Assembly (NCBI GenBank): GCA_015231755.1
Contig: JADGAZ010000005.1
Location: forward strand, 62,001-126,000
DNA: 64,000 bases
Origin: Magnetococcales bacterium
GTDB lineage: Bacteria > Pseudomonadota > Magnetococcia > Magnetococcales > Magnetaquicoccaceae
Direction of reading: 5' to 3'
Below, piece after piece: positions 57,095-64,000 of this stretch. The notes under the pieces are model-generated. The model did not search any database, was not told the DNA's origin, and was given only the letters and a program-made list of their open reading frames with translations. The first letter of the stretch is position 1; every line of letters starts with the position of its first letter. The position numbers and the translations under genes are program-made.

Positions 57095-58867
57095 ATGACC
57101 GGGAATGCGACGGCAATGGGCTCCAGTGTGATCGAGGTTCCATTGTGGTGGCGAAAGCTCAATGCCGTGGAAATCGAAGCCGTGGTGCGGGCCAGGCGGG
57201 GCAAACATCTCTCTCCGGTGCTGCAACCGGGGCTGGGCCATGAGGTTCGTACCCTGTTGGACGCGGAGCAGGCGCGAGATTCCGATGAGGGATTTTTCGC
57301 CTCGATTGCCCGCAAATGGCGTCTGGTGGCGCTGGAGACCTTCAACGCCAAGCTCAACCGTCTGGTGGAGCGGGCCCATCCCGGTCAGGACACCTTTCAA
57401 CCCCACCCCCTGCAATGGCATGAGTCCGGAGAGGGGTTGACCTTTTGGGTGTCGGAAGGGGATGTGGGGGTCGGGGATTTTATCGAGATGCGTTTTTCTC
57501 TGTTTCCCGAGCAGCCGGTGCCGGTACATGCCTATTGCCGGGTGCGGCGGGTGCGGCGGGAGTGGAGTGGCACCGGGTTGCGGGTGGAGTGCAGCTTTGC
57601 AAACCTGGAAAGTCCAGCGTCGGCCCCGCCGCCGCCTTCCCCCGTGGACGAGGAGGTCCCGGGACTGATCATGCCCTCACCGATCCGCAAGACTCCGGAA
57701 CCGGATCTTTCCGAACGTATGCCTTCCCCCCGATCCGCTGTTTCCCTTTCCCAACCCGTCGGTTCCTCCGGGCCTGCGACGGATCGCAAGAGTCGTCTCG
57801 AACAGACCCTGGCGGCGGGCAAGGCCATGGTCGATGCGGATCCCAGAGCGGTCGCCGCCCATGTGACCCCTCATGCCCATCCGGTGTTGCACACCACTTT
57901 GCCCAGGGCGACTCCCGCCCCGCCGGCGGTTGTCCAGCCGGTGCCGGCGGGTGGTTCCAAGCGTCAGGATTTCCGGATCAACGACAATCTGCCCCTCACC
58001 TGGAAAGTGATCTCCCAGAAAACCTTCGATCAGGCGGTGGCCCATTTCGAGATGCATCGGGAGTTCCCGATGCGGGAGCGGGTGGCCCGGCAAAAACGGA
58101 TCCTGGCGGAGGTGGATGTGCAATTGAAGTTGCTGCGTCAACTCAACGTCAAGGCGCGTCGGCCTGTGGTGTGGTTTCGCGAGTTTCTGGATCGACGTTT
58201 CCGGCAGGCCAACGCGGAGAACGAAGAGGAGTATTTCCAGAGCGTTTTGATCTTTTTTTTCAGTTTGACCAAGGATCTGACCAAACGTCCGTCAGGCTCG
58301 ATGATCGCTGCCCAGGTGGTTTCCCTCATCAAGGATCAAGTGGATCTTCAGATCGCCCGGGACCATGGGGAACCCGGTGTGCCCCAATTGCCCAAGAGCA
58401 AGGTGGAAGAGGATCTGGCGGAGATCAACCGGCAGATCACCAAGTTGATGGGGGAGTTGCGGGGGCTTTCCCCGGAGTTGGCGGAGAAGATCGTCGGATT
58501 CCGGGAGGTGCTTTCCTTGATGGATCTATCCAGCCAGGATCTTCCCAAACATTTGACGCCAGAAGGCGATGCGGTTTTTGCCGTCAATCTGAGTGCCACG
58601 GGGGTGGCCTGGAAAACCTCGAAGGATCGGGTCTATCGGGGGGATCTGGTGGAGGTGCGTCTGGGGGTGGATCCGCAAGGGGATGGGTTGGAACCGATCT
58701 GGGCCTATGGCCGGGTGGTGGTGGTCCAGGAACCGGATGATCAAGGCAAGCGTCGGGTGGCCAGTTATTTTGAACACATGTCGCCATTGCATCGGGAGAA
58801 GTTGCAAAGTCACATGGTCCGCAGGCAGCGTTCGGAACTGATGCGACGGGCCAACACCCCCTCATGA
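57095..58867 (+). CDS. large protein with one intact and one degenerate PilZ-like domain
   Basis: The C-terminal part (about residues 285-590) repeats the layout of the preceding PilZ protein: RQDFR (Arg290, Arg294) followed by a helical insert of about 200 residues and then NLSATG (Asn498, Ser500, Gly503) in VNLSATGVAW. The N-terminal 175 residues look like a degenerate PilZ barrel (HESGEGLTFWVSEGD, then VGDFIEMRFSLF and HAYCRVRRVRR) without RxxxR. A Pro/Ser-rich linker of about 100 residues joins the two. The long insert contains DLTKRPSG and coiled-coil-like helices. It is translated from GGGGAGAG and ends 6 nt past the stop of the convergent gene. Confidence 0.75.
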   Translation: MTGNATAMGSSVIEVPLWWRKLNAVEIEAVVRARRGKHLSPVLQPGLGHEVRTLLDAEQARDSDEGFFASIARKWRLVALETFNAKLNRLVERAHPGQDTFQPHPLQWHESGEGLTFWVSEGDVGVGDFIEMRFSLFPEQPVPVHAYCRVRRVRREWSGTGLRVECSFANLESPASAPPPPSPVDEEVPGLIMPSPIRKTPEPDLSERMPSPRSAVSLSQPVGSSGPATDRKSRLEQTLAAGKAMVDADPRAVAAHVTPHAHPVLHTTLPRATPAPPAVVQPVPAGGSKRQDFRINDNLPLTWKVISQKTFDQAVAHFEMHREFPMRERVARQKRILAEVDVQLKLLRQLNVKARRPVVWFREFLDRRFRQANAENEEEYFQSVLIFFFSLTKDLTKRPSGSMIAAQVVSLIKDQVDLQIARDHGEPGVPQLPKSKVEEDLAEINRQITKLMGELRGLSPELAEKIVGFREVLSLMDLSSQDLPKHLTPEGDAVFAVNLSATGVAWKTSKDRVYRGDLVEVRLGVDPQGDGLEPIWAYGRVVVVQEPDDQGKRRVASYFEHMSPLHREKLQSHMVRRQRSELMRRANTPS

Positions 58868-60031
58868 CAAGGTGTGATGCGCCGGGGTGGAACCGGTGGC
58901 GTATTGCTGGAGAATGGCCCAGGCCTGTTGAAAGGTGATGGCGCGGATTTGTCCCGGATGGCGTTTGAGCAGGGTGTGATGAAATTCCGCCAGGGTTTTC
59001 AGATGGGCCGGATGGATTCCCTTGGGATGGATGTTCAAGGAGACGAACAGAGGCGCGGTGGGGTTGTGGCGTCGGGCTGTTGCCACATGACCGTTGAAAC
59101 AGGTCAACAGGGCCTGGAGGTCGGTTCCCAGTTCCAGACGTTGGAAGTCGTTGGCCAGAATGGCTGTGGCGCGCCAGTAGGCCAGTTTCATCCGGTTGGT
59201 GGGGGTGGACAGGGGCGGAGGGGCATTGCAGGCTTCGCCCCGGGGAGGCGGGGGGGCGTGGCGGGTGAGAATGGCGACAGCCTGACGCAACGCCTGGGGT
59301 GCGCGCACCCGGAATCGTTCTCCGGGGGTGAGACGGTGGGCGGCGATGGGGATTTCAAACAGGCCCGATCCCCAGGGGGCTGGAGTGGTCAGGCCGGATT
59401 CGTGACTGAGCCAATAGTTGCCCGCCGCGGGCACGTTGGAAAAATCCACCTGTTGCACCGATGAGGCGATGCGGGCGCCGGGAATGATGCTGGAATCGAT
59501 GCGGTATCCGGTTTCGCGTAGGAGTTGGAGGAGCCTGTTTGCGTCCGGTTGCAGCCCGTAGCCGCCGGCCCGGAAGGCCAGACAGCGATAGGCCGGCGTG
59601 TCGGCTGGCACATGGGGGGCGAGCAGGGTGGTCAGGTAGTCCGAGGCCCGTTGCAACCAGCCACGGATTAGGTGATGGCGCTCCTGGGGATCCGGGGAGA
59701 ATGTGCCGGCAAGATAGTGTTCGGGTTGGAAGATGTAGCGGTTGTCCTCAAGGCGGGCATGGGTCCAGTGGGGATGGAGATGGGTCTGGACATCGTGTCC
59801 CCGTCGGATCGCCTCCACCAGTTGGGCTTCGGCCTGGGCGGGAAAGGTCGCACGCTGCCACTCCCGATAACGCCACAGACAGGCCACGTCGGCGAAAAGC
59901 GTGAGGGGAATGGCGAGCCGTTCGCAGGCGGCGAGCAGATGGGTGGTCGGCTCGATCAGCACCGCGTGTTCCGGCTGGCAGATGCGGCCCAGATAGAGTT
60001 CGTAATCGGCGGAGTAGAGGATGTGGATCAT
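58862..60031 (-). CDS. NodB-fold polysaccharide deacetylase-like protein
   Basis: The sequence resembles the glycoside hydrolase/deacetylase superfamily. It begins with a strand and the acidic segment ILYSADYELYLG, then VQTHLHPHW, which fits the HxxxH metal motif, and CLAFRAGGYGLQPD. The C-terminal part contains LFVSLNIHPKGIHPAHL. It may act on surface polysaccharide. The start used here is MIHILYSADYE; in-frame starts at 60055, 60088 and 60121 give longer N-termini. It is divergent from a glycosyltransferase gene, which supports an envelope or glycan role. The substrate is unknown. Confidence 0.65.
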   Translation of the reverse strand: MIHILYSADYELYLGRICQPEHAVLIEPTTHLLAACERLAIPLTLFADVACLWRYREWQRATFPAQAEAQLVEAIRRGHDVQTHLHPHWTHARLEDNRYIFQPEHYLAGTFSPDPQERHHLIRGWLQRASDYLTTLLAPHVPADTPAYRCLAFRAGGYGLQPDANRLLQLLRETGYRIDSSIIPGARIASSVQQVDFSNVPAAGNYWLSHESGLTTPAPWGSGLFEIPIAAHRLTPGERFRVRAPQALRQAVAILTRHAPPPPRGEACNAPPPLSTPTNRMKLAYWRATAILANDFQRLELGTDLQALLTCFNGHVATARRHNPTAPLFVSLNIHPKGIHPAHLKTLAEFHHTLLKRHPGQIRAITFQQAWAILQQYATGSTPAHHTLS

Positions 60032-60159
60032 GGCATTATCCGATGTCGGCACCATGACTCGCAACCCGTGGCGAGTGCGTCTGGTCATGACACGATAACA
60101 GAGGGCAAGGGCATGAAACAAGATCCGGCCAGCACGATCGATACCCGGAGGCCGCGGCC

Positions 60160-61248
60160 ATGAGCATGGATCCGCGTCAGTGGCCCGATATCCTGGGGCA
60201 GGAGGTGCGTGGGCGTTTGCGGCGTCGGGTCCACTACATCACCGACTCGGCCAACTGGTCTTACAAGTGGGATGCCCATTACATTGCCAGCGGGCTGGAA
60301 AAGCGGCTCGGGGATCGGGTGCCGATTGTCACCTCTCCCTGGGCGTTGCGGCATCAGGTGTTGTTGTTCGGCAATCGGGGGGCTTTCTTTTTTGGTCCAC
60401 GGGAGCGGTTGCACCGTTCCAACGCCTTGTTCCTCATCTGGTTTCACGGCGAGGCCGGCTCCGGAGACCCGCGACTGGAGGCGATGTTCGATCAACTCCC
60501 CGGTGCGTTGGACCGGGTACGCAAGGTGATCGTGTCGTGTACGGTCTCCCGTCGGGTGCTGATGGAACAAGGTGTGGCCGGCGACAAGATCGAGTTGATT
60601 CCCCTGGGGGTGGATCTGGAACGGTTCCGCCCTGCGGATCCGGCGCAACGGGCGGCCATCCGGGCCGATTTGGGTATCCCACCAGAAGCGTTTTGCATCG
60701 GTTCCTTTCAGAAGGATGGAACGGGGTGGGGGGATGGGCTGGAACCGAAGTGGGTGAAGGGACCGGATTTCTTCCTGGAATTCCTGGAGCGGATTCGCGG
60801 GGTGCATCCGGGGCTGATGGTGCTGTTGACGGGGCCGGCCAGAGGCTATGTCAAGGCCGGGCTGGAACGGCTGGGTATTCCGTATCGTCACCGTTTTTTG
60901 GAGGATTATCAGCAGATCGTCTCTTATTATCAGGCGTTGGACCTGTACGCGATCACCTCCCGGGCCGAGGGTGGTCCCAAGGCGTTGATGGAAAGCTGGG
61001 CTTGCGGTGTGCCGGTGGTTTCCAGTCGTATGGGCATGCCGGCGGATTGGATCCTGGATGGCCAGAACGGATTCTTGTCCGAGGTGGGGGACGCGGGCCG
61101 CATGGCCCAACAGGTGGAGCGTTTGATGGGGGATCCGGTCTTGCTGGAGCGGTTGCGTTCCGGGGGGCTGGAAACCGTCCAGGGACTGGATTGGGAGCGG
61201 ATCGCTGGACAATATCATGCCTTGTTCGTGGCGTGCGGGGTGCTTTGA
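60160..61248 (+). CDS. glycosyltransferase, GT4-like
   Basis: The protein (362 residues) has the two-domain GT-B fold of family 4: an N-terminal domain with VHYITDSANWSYKWDAHYI, then IELIPLGVDLERF as the interdomain signature, and a donor-binding domain with ALDLYAITSRAEGGPKALME (the EGGPK motif holds the nucleotide-sugar glutamate), then CGVPVVSSRMGMP. No membrane segment. The ATG follows CGGAGG. It is paired head-to-head with the deacetylase-like gene. Acceptor and donor are not evident. Confidence 0.85.
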   Translation: MSMDPRQWPDILGQEVRGRLRRRVHYITDSANWSYKWDAHYIASGLEKRLGDRVPIVTSPWALRHQVLLFGNRGAFFFGPRERLHRSNALFLIWFHGEAGSGDPRLEAMFDQLPGALDRVRKVIVSCTVSRRVLMEQGVAGDKIELIPLGVDLERFRPADPAQRAAIRADLGIPPEAFCIGSFQKDGTGWGDGLEPKWVKGPDFFLEFLERIRGVHPGLMVLLTGPARGYVKAGLERLGIPYRHRFLEDYQQIVSYYQALDLYAITSRAEGGPKALMESWACGVPVVSSRMGMPADWILDGQNGFLSEVGDAGRMAQQVERLMGDPVLLERLRSGGLETVQGLDWERIAGQYHALFVACGVL

Positions 61249-61403
61249 GCGTTGCTCTTTGACGGGTGCTCTGATACACTCCAGGCATGACTGACAACTT
61301 TTAATTATTGAAAGTCAGAGTCAGGTTGAGAGGCATTCCCTGAAGCATGGCTGCGTCAGACTCTCTATTTTTTTAATTCATCAATCTGGGGACATGTGAA
61401 CCG

Positions 61404-61898
61404 ATGACACTGAAAACAGAGTTTGCCGGTTTGATCAAGGACGCGGTCCGCGAAATGTTTGCCGCCTATCTCGTCATGGAGCTTGAAAACGGCCCCACGG
61501 TCAGCAAGAAAGAAGACGACGATTACCGTCCACCGAGTTCCGAAGTGACGGTGGTGATCAATTTTTCCGGGGGCATCAATGGTGGCATCCATCTGGCTGC
61601 CCCGCTGCATGCCGCCATCGAACTGGCCTCGGCCTTTTCCGGTGAGGCGTATGACTCGATTGTCGGCGAGGCCGGGGATGGCTTCGGAGAGTTGGCCAAC
61701 ATCGCCGCCGGTGGGGTTCAGACCCGATTGGGTACCCGTTTCGGCAACATCAATCTCACCCCTCCCACCTTGATCACCGGCACCGATTACAAAATGCAGT
61801 ATAAAAGTAATTTCGATAGCGTCAAGCAGTATTTCAAGTGTGATGCCGGGTTGTTTTTTGTCGAGTTCTTCTTTTACGTGCAACAGTTCAAGCGCTAA
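61404..61898 (+). CDS. CheX-like chemotaxis phosphatase
   Basis: The 164-residue protein contains GDGFGELANIAAGGVQTRLG, in which Glu96 and Asn99 fit the catalytic ExxN of CheX/CheC phosphatases that dephosphorylate CheY-type receivers. The rest fits the CheX-like fold (SSEVTVVINFSGGINGGIHL). The gene converges on a hybrid kinase with two receiver domains and lies near a cheR end, so one of those receivers is a possible target. It is a single-motif form like CheX rather than the two-motif CheC. Confidence 0.8.
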   Translation: MTLKTEFAGLIKDAVREMFAAYLVMELENGPTVSKKEDDDYRPPSSEVTVVINFSGGINGGIHLAAPLHAAIELASAFSGEAYDSIVGEAGDGFGELANIAAGGVQTRLGTRFGNINLTPPTLITGTDYKMQYKSNFDSVKQYFKCDAGLFFVEFFFYVQQFKR

Positions 61899-61899
61899 A

Positions 61900-61937
61900 A
61901 AAACGGACAGGCCCGATGCGTCGGGCCTGTCCGTTTT
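61900..61937. terminator. bidirectional intrinsic terminator
   Basis: ACGGACAGGCCCGA (61903-61916) pairs perfectly with TCGGGCCTGTCCGT (61921-61934) around TGCG, flanked by A-run and T-run. It ends both the CheX-like gene and the convergent kinase gene. Confidence 0.93.
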
Positions 61938-61946
61938 CCATTGGTG

Positions 61947-63584
61947 TCATCGGGGTGACACGGGAGCCTGATTGATCGCCTCCAGCAACTCCCGTTTGCT
62001 CACCGGCTTGGTCAAGTGTCCGTTGCATCCTACGGCCAGACTCTCCTGTTTTTTGTCGCTGGTGGCGTGGGCGCTCAAGGCCAGGATGGTGAGCGGGGGC
62101 AATCCTTGTTCCTGTTCCCACTGGCGGATGTTACGGGTCGCGGTCAGACCATCCATGATCGGCATTTCCAGATCCATCAGCACCAGATCAAACCGCTCCT
62201 GTCCGATCCGTTCCAGGGCCTCTTGGCCGTTGTTGACCGTGACCACACACTCGTGGGACGACTCCAGATACAGTTGAAACAGAAACTGATTTTCGGAACA
62301 ATCCTCTGCCAGCAGAATTTTCAGGCGGCGTGTTTCGGTTTCCAGGTTTGATGGGACTCCGCTGGATTGGGATTGGGGTTCGGCCTGACGCACCGGCAGG
62401 GTGAAGTGGAAGCGGCTGCCTTCGTGCAGACGGCTTTCCAGCCAGATATCTCCCCCCATCATGGTCAACAGCTTGCGGGAGATGGACAGTCCCAGTCCGG
62501 TCCCCCCATAACGACGGGTGATGCCCGTATCGGCCTGGGAGAACTGCTCGAAAATCCGGGTCTGGAACTCCGGAGCGATGCCGATGCCGGTGTCCGACAC
62601 CGTACACAACAGCCGATCCGGCTGGGTGGGATGAAAATCCAGATCCACCTGAATTTCCCCCCGGTTGGTGAACTTGATGGCGTTGCCCAACAGGTTGAGC
62701 AGAATCTGCCGCACCCGGCCATCGTCTCCCAGCATGGTGAGGCGGGTCGCGGGGGTGACGTTGACCTGGAGTTTCAGTCCTTTTTGTTCCGCGGACAGGC
62801 GCATCAGGTGGGAGATCTCCTCCACCAGGGTACCGGGGGAATAGGGGGCTTCGTTCAGGGTGAACTGGCCGGATTCGATCCGGGAGTAGTCGAGAATGTC
62901 GTTGATGATGGCCAGCAGCGCGCCACCGGAACGGTGCATCATTTCCACGAAGTGACGCTGCTCGGGTTTGAGTTCACTTTCCAGCAACACACCGCTCAAG
63001 CCCAGCACGATGTTCATCGGAGTGCGGATTTCATGGCTCATGGCGGCCAGGAAATCGCTTTTGCCCTTGGCGGCCCGTTCCGCCCGCTCCATGGCCTCCC
63101 GGAGTTCCTGTTCAATTTTTTCACGCTCATTGATTTCGTTCAATAATTTTGCATTGCTGGTGGCCAGTTCGTTGAGCAGTCGGGACATGGTGATGCGGCG
63201 ATAGTACAACTCCAGAAAAATCCGGATCTTGGACAACAGCGTATAATCGTCGATGGGCTTTTCGATGTAATCCACCGCCCCCACCCCATAGGCGTGGACC
63301 CGGTGGGAAAGATCCTTGTAGGCCGCGGTGACGAAAATGATCGGATAATCCCGGGTGCGTTCCTCGCCCCGCAGCAAGGTGGCCACCTCGTAACCATCCA
63401 TGTCCGGCATTTGCACGTCCAGCAGAATCAGCGCGAATTCGTGTTCCAGACAGAGATTCAAGGCCTGATTGCCCGATGACGCTTCCAGGATTTCCACCTG
63501 TACTTGGCGCAACAGTTTGCGCAAGGCCACGCGATTGGCCAACACGTCATCCACGATCAACAGCTTGGGCAAAGGTTCATTCAT
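61947..63584 (-). CDS. REC-HisKA-HATPase-REC hybrid histidine kinase
   Basis: A soluble hybrid kinase of 545 residues with the same layout as the one at 5738. The first receiver has Asp56 in LLDVQMPDMDGYE. A coiled coil follows (NEINEREKIEQELREAMERA), then HisKA with His184 in [10 protein letters not shown], HATPase_c with RRYGGTGLGLSISRK, and a second receiver (ILLAEDCSEN, LMDLEMPIMDG). It starts 16 nt after the stop of a CheR gene on the same strand, so it is probably part of a chemosensory set whose rest lies beyond the window. Confidence 0.93.
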   Translation of the reverse strand: MNEPLPKLLIVDDVLANRVALRKLLRQVQVEILEASSGNQALNLCLEHEFALILLDVQMPDMDGYEVATLLRGEERTRDYPIIFVTAAYKDLSHRVHAYGVGAVDYIEKPIDDYTLLSKIRIFLELYYRRITMSRLLNELATSNAKLLNEINEREKIEQELREAMERAERAAKGKSDFLAAMSHEIRTPMNIVLGLSGVLLESELKPEQRHFVEMMHRSGGALLAIINDILDYSRIESGQFTLNEAPYSPGTLVEEISHLMRLSAEQKGLKLQVNVTPATRLTMLGDDGRVRQILLNLLGNAIKFTNRGEIQVDLDFHPTQPDRLLCTVSDTGIGIAPEFQTRIFEQFSQADTGITRRYGGTGLGLSISRKLLTMMGGDIWLESRLHEGSRFHFTLPVRQAEPQSQSSGVPSNLETETRRLKILLAEDCSENQFLFQLYLESSHECVVTVNNGQEALERIGQERFDLVLMDLEMPIMDGLTATRNIRQWEQEQGLPPLTILALSAHATSDKKQESLAVGCNGHLTKPVSKRELLEAINQAPVSPR

Positions 63585-63599
63585 GACGGCACATCCTGG

Positions 63600-63998
63600 T
63601 CATGGGGGGGAAGGATCGGATTGGGGGGGGCGGGAGCGGTAGATCCGGCATCCCGGATCCAGTTCTGTGAAGCGGGATTCTTCGGTGGTTCCCAGCAATC
63701 TCTCCTGGGGGCCCAGACAGAGAAATCCGCCCCGTACCAGACTTTTGCGAAAGACGCCGAGTACCCGGTTTCTCAGTTCGTCGTTGAAGTAAATCAGAAC
63801 GTTGGCGCAGTAGATCAGATGGGTTTCGGCGAAGTCCCCATCCGACACCAGATTGTGGTGGGCGAAGACGATCTTGTGGCGGATCTGATCGTGGATGGTG
63901 GCCGAATGGTCATGGCGGTGAAAATACGCCTCCAGCGCCCGTTTTCCGCCGGACAATTGGTAATTCCTGGAGAATTGCCGCAGTTTGTCCGCGGAGAA
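63600..63998 (-). CDS. cheR: CheR-type chemotaxis protein methyltransferase, C-terminal part (cut by window edge)
   Basis: The frame is open to the window end and shows only the last 132 codons. It contains FAETHLIYCANVLIYFND, matching the SAM-binding core (C.NVLIYF) of CheR, and GVFRKSLVRGGFLCLGPQERL. CheR methylates glutamates of methyl-accepting receptors with S-adenosylmethionine. The tail ends in a Pro/Ser-rich stretch. It lies upstream of the hybrid kinase gene on the same strand. Confidence 0.88.
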   Translation of the reverse strand, partial: FSADKLRQFSRNYQLSGGKRALEAYFHRHDHSATIHDQIRHKIVFAHHNLVSDGDFAETHLIYCANVLIYFNDELRNRVLGVFRKSLVRGGFLCLGPQERLLGTTEESRFTELDPGCRIYRSRPPQSDPSPP

Positions 63999-64000
63999 GA

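Overview
The window looks like one contiguous piece of a moderately GC-rich, Gram-negative, motile proteobacterial chromosome. It carries a proteobacterial-style tRNA-tuf-secE-nusG block fused to one uninterrupted beta/str/S10/spc/alpha ribosomal superoperon. It also carries dsrAB-dsrL sulfur genes, a bacteriohemerythrin, several hybrid histidine kinases, a flagellin-glycosylation (Maf) protein and a stator/PilZ cassette. The mix of dsrABL with many hybrid kinases and motility genes would fit a sulfur-metabolising, micro-oxic bacterium such as a Magnetococcales-like lineage. That placement is inference from gene content, not a demonstrated assignment. No rRNA, CRISPR, phage or insertion sequence was seen.

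Layout. 0-7.3 kb: the end of a bacteriohemerythrin gene, a 7TM hybrid kinase with REC and HPt, a Maf-family protein with a TPR-like tail, and a REC-HisKA-REC kinase. 7.3-12.4 kb: an AT-rich promoter region followed by dsrA, dsrB, dsrL and a small unassigned gene, closed by a hairpin. 12.8-15.1 kb: a B12/radical SAM protein with an unexpected C-terminal CxxCxxCC (YkgJ-like) domain. 15.2-16.6 kb: tRNA-Thr(CGU), a 2-Cys peroxiredoxin and an XRE-cupin regulator. 16.6-48.9 kb: tRNA-Tyr/Gly/Thr, tuf, rpmG, tRNA-Trp, secE, nusG, rplKAJL, rpoBC, rpsLG, fusA, a second tuf, then rpsJ through rplQ including secY and rpoA, ending at a strong bidirectional terminator. 49-52.7 kb: mfd on the minus strand. 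52.8-54.7 kb: prmA-mtnA. 54.8-58.9 kb: motA, a motB-like gene and two PilZ genes. 58.9-61.2 kb: a NodB-fold carbohydrate-esterase-like gene and a divergent glycosyltransferase. 61.4-64 kb: a CheX-like phosphatase gene, convergent with a hybrid kinase and the end of a cheR gene.

The middle 32 kb is the growth-linked core: transcription, translation elongation, ribosomal proteins and the Sec translocon. It has visible control points: a promoter before the tRNAs, a terminator plus L10-type leader before rplJ, a large hairpin between rplL and rpoB, and a promoter before rpsL. The flanks are accessory sensing, motility, sulfur and envelope functions. The most unusual items are three. The MotB-like protein has Ser where the ion-carrying Asp of stators should be, and it sits with two PilZ proteins. 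The radical SAM protein is fused to a YkgJ-like metal-binding domain beside the dsr genes. The dsr set itself is compact, consisting of dsrAB, dsrL and one unknown small gene.
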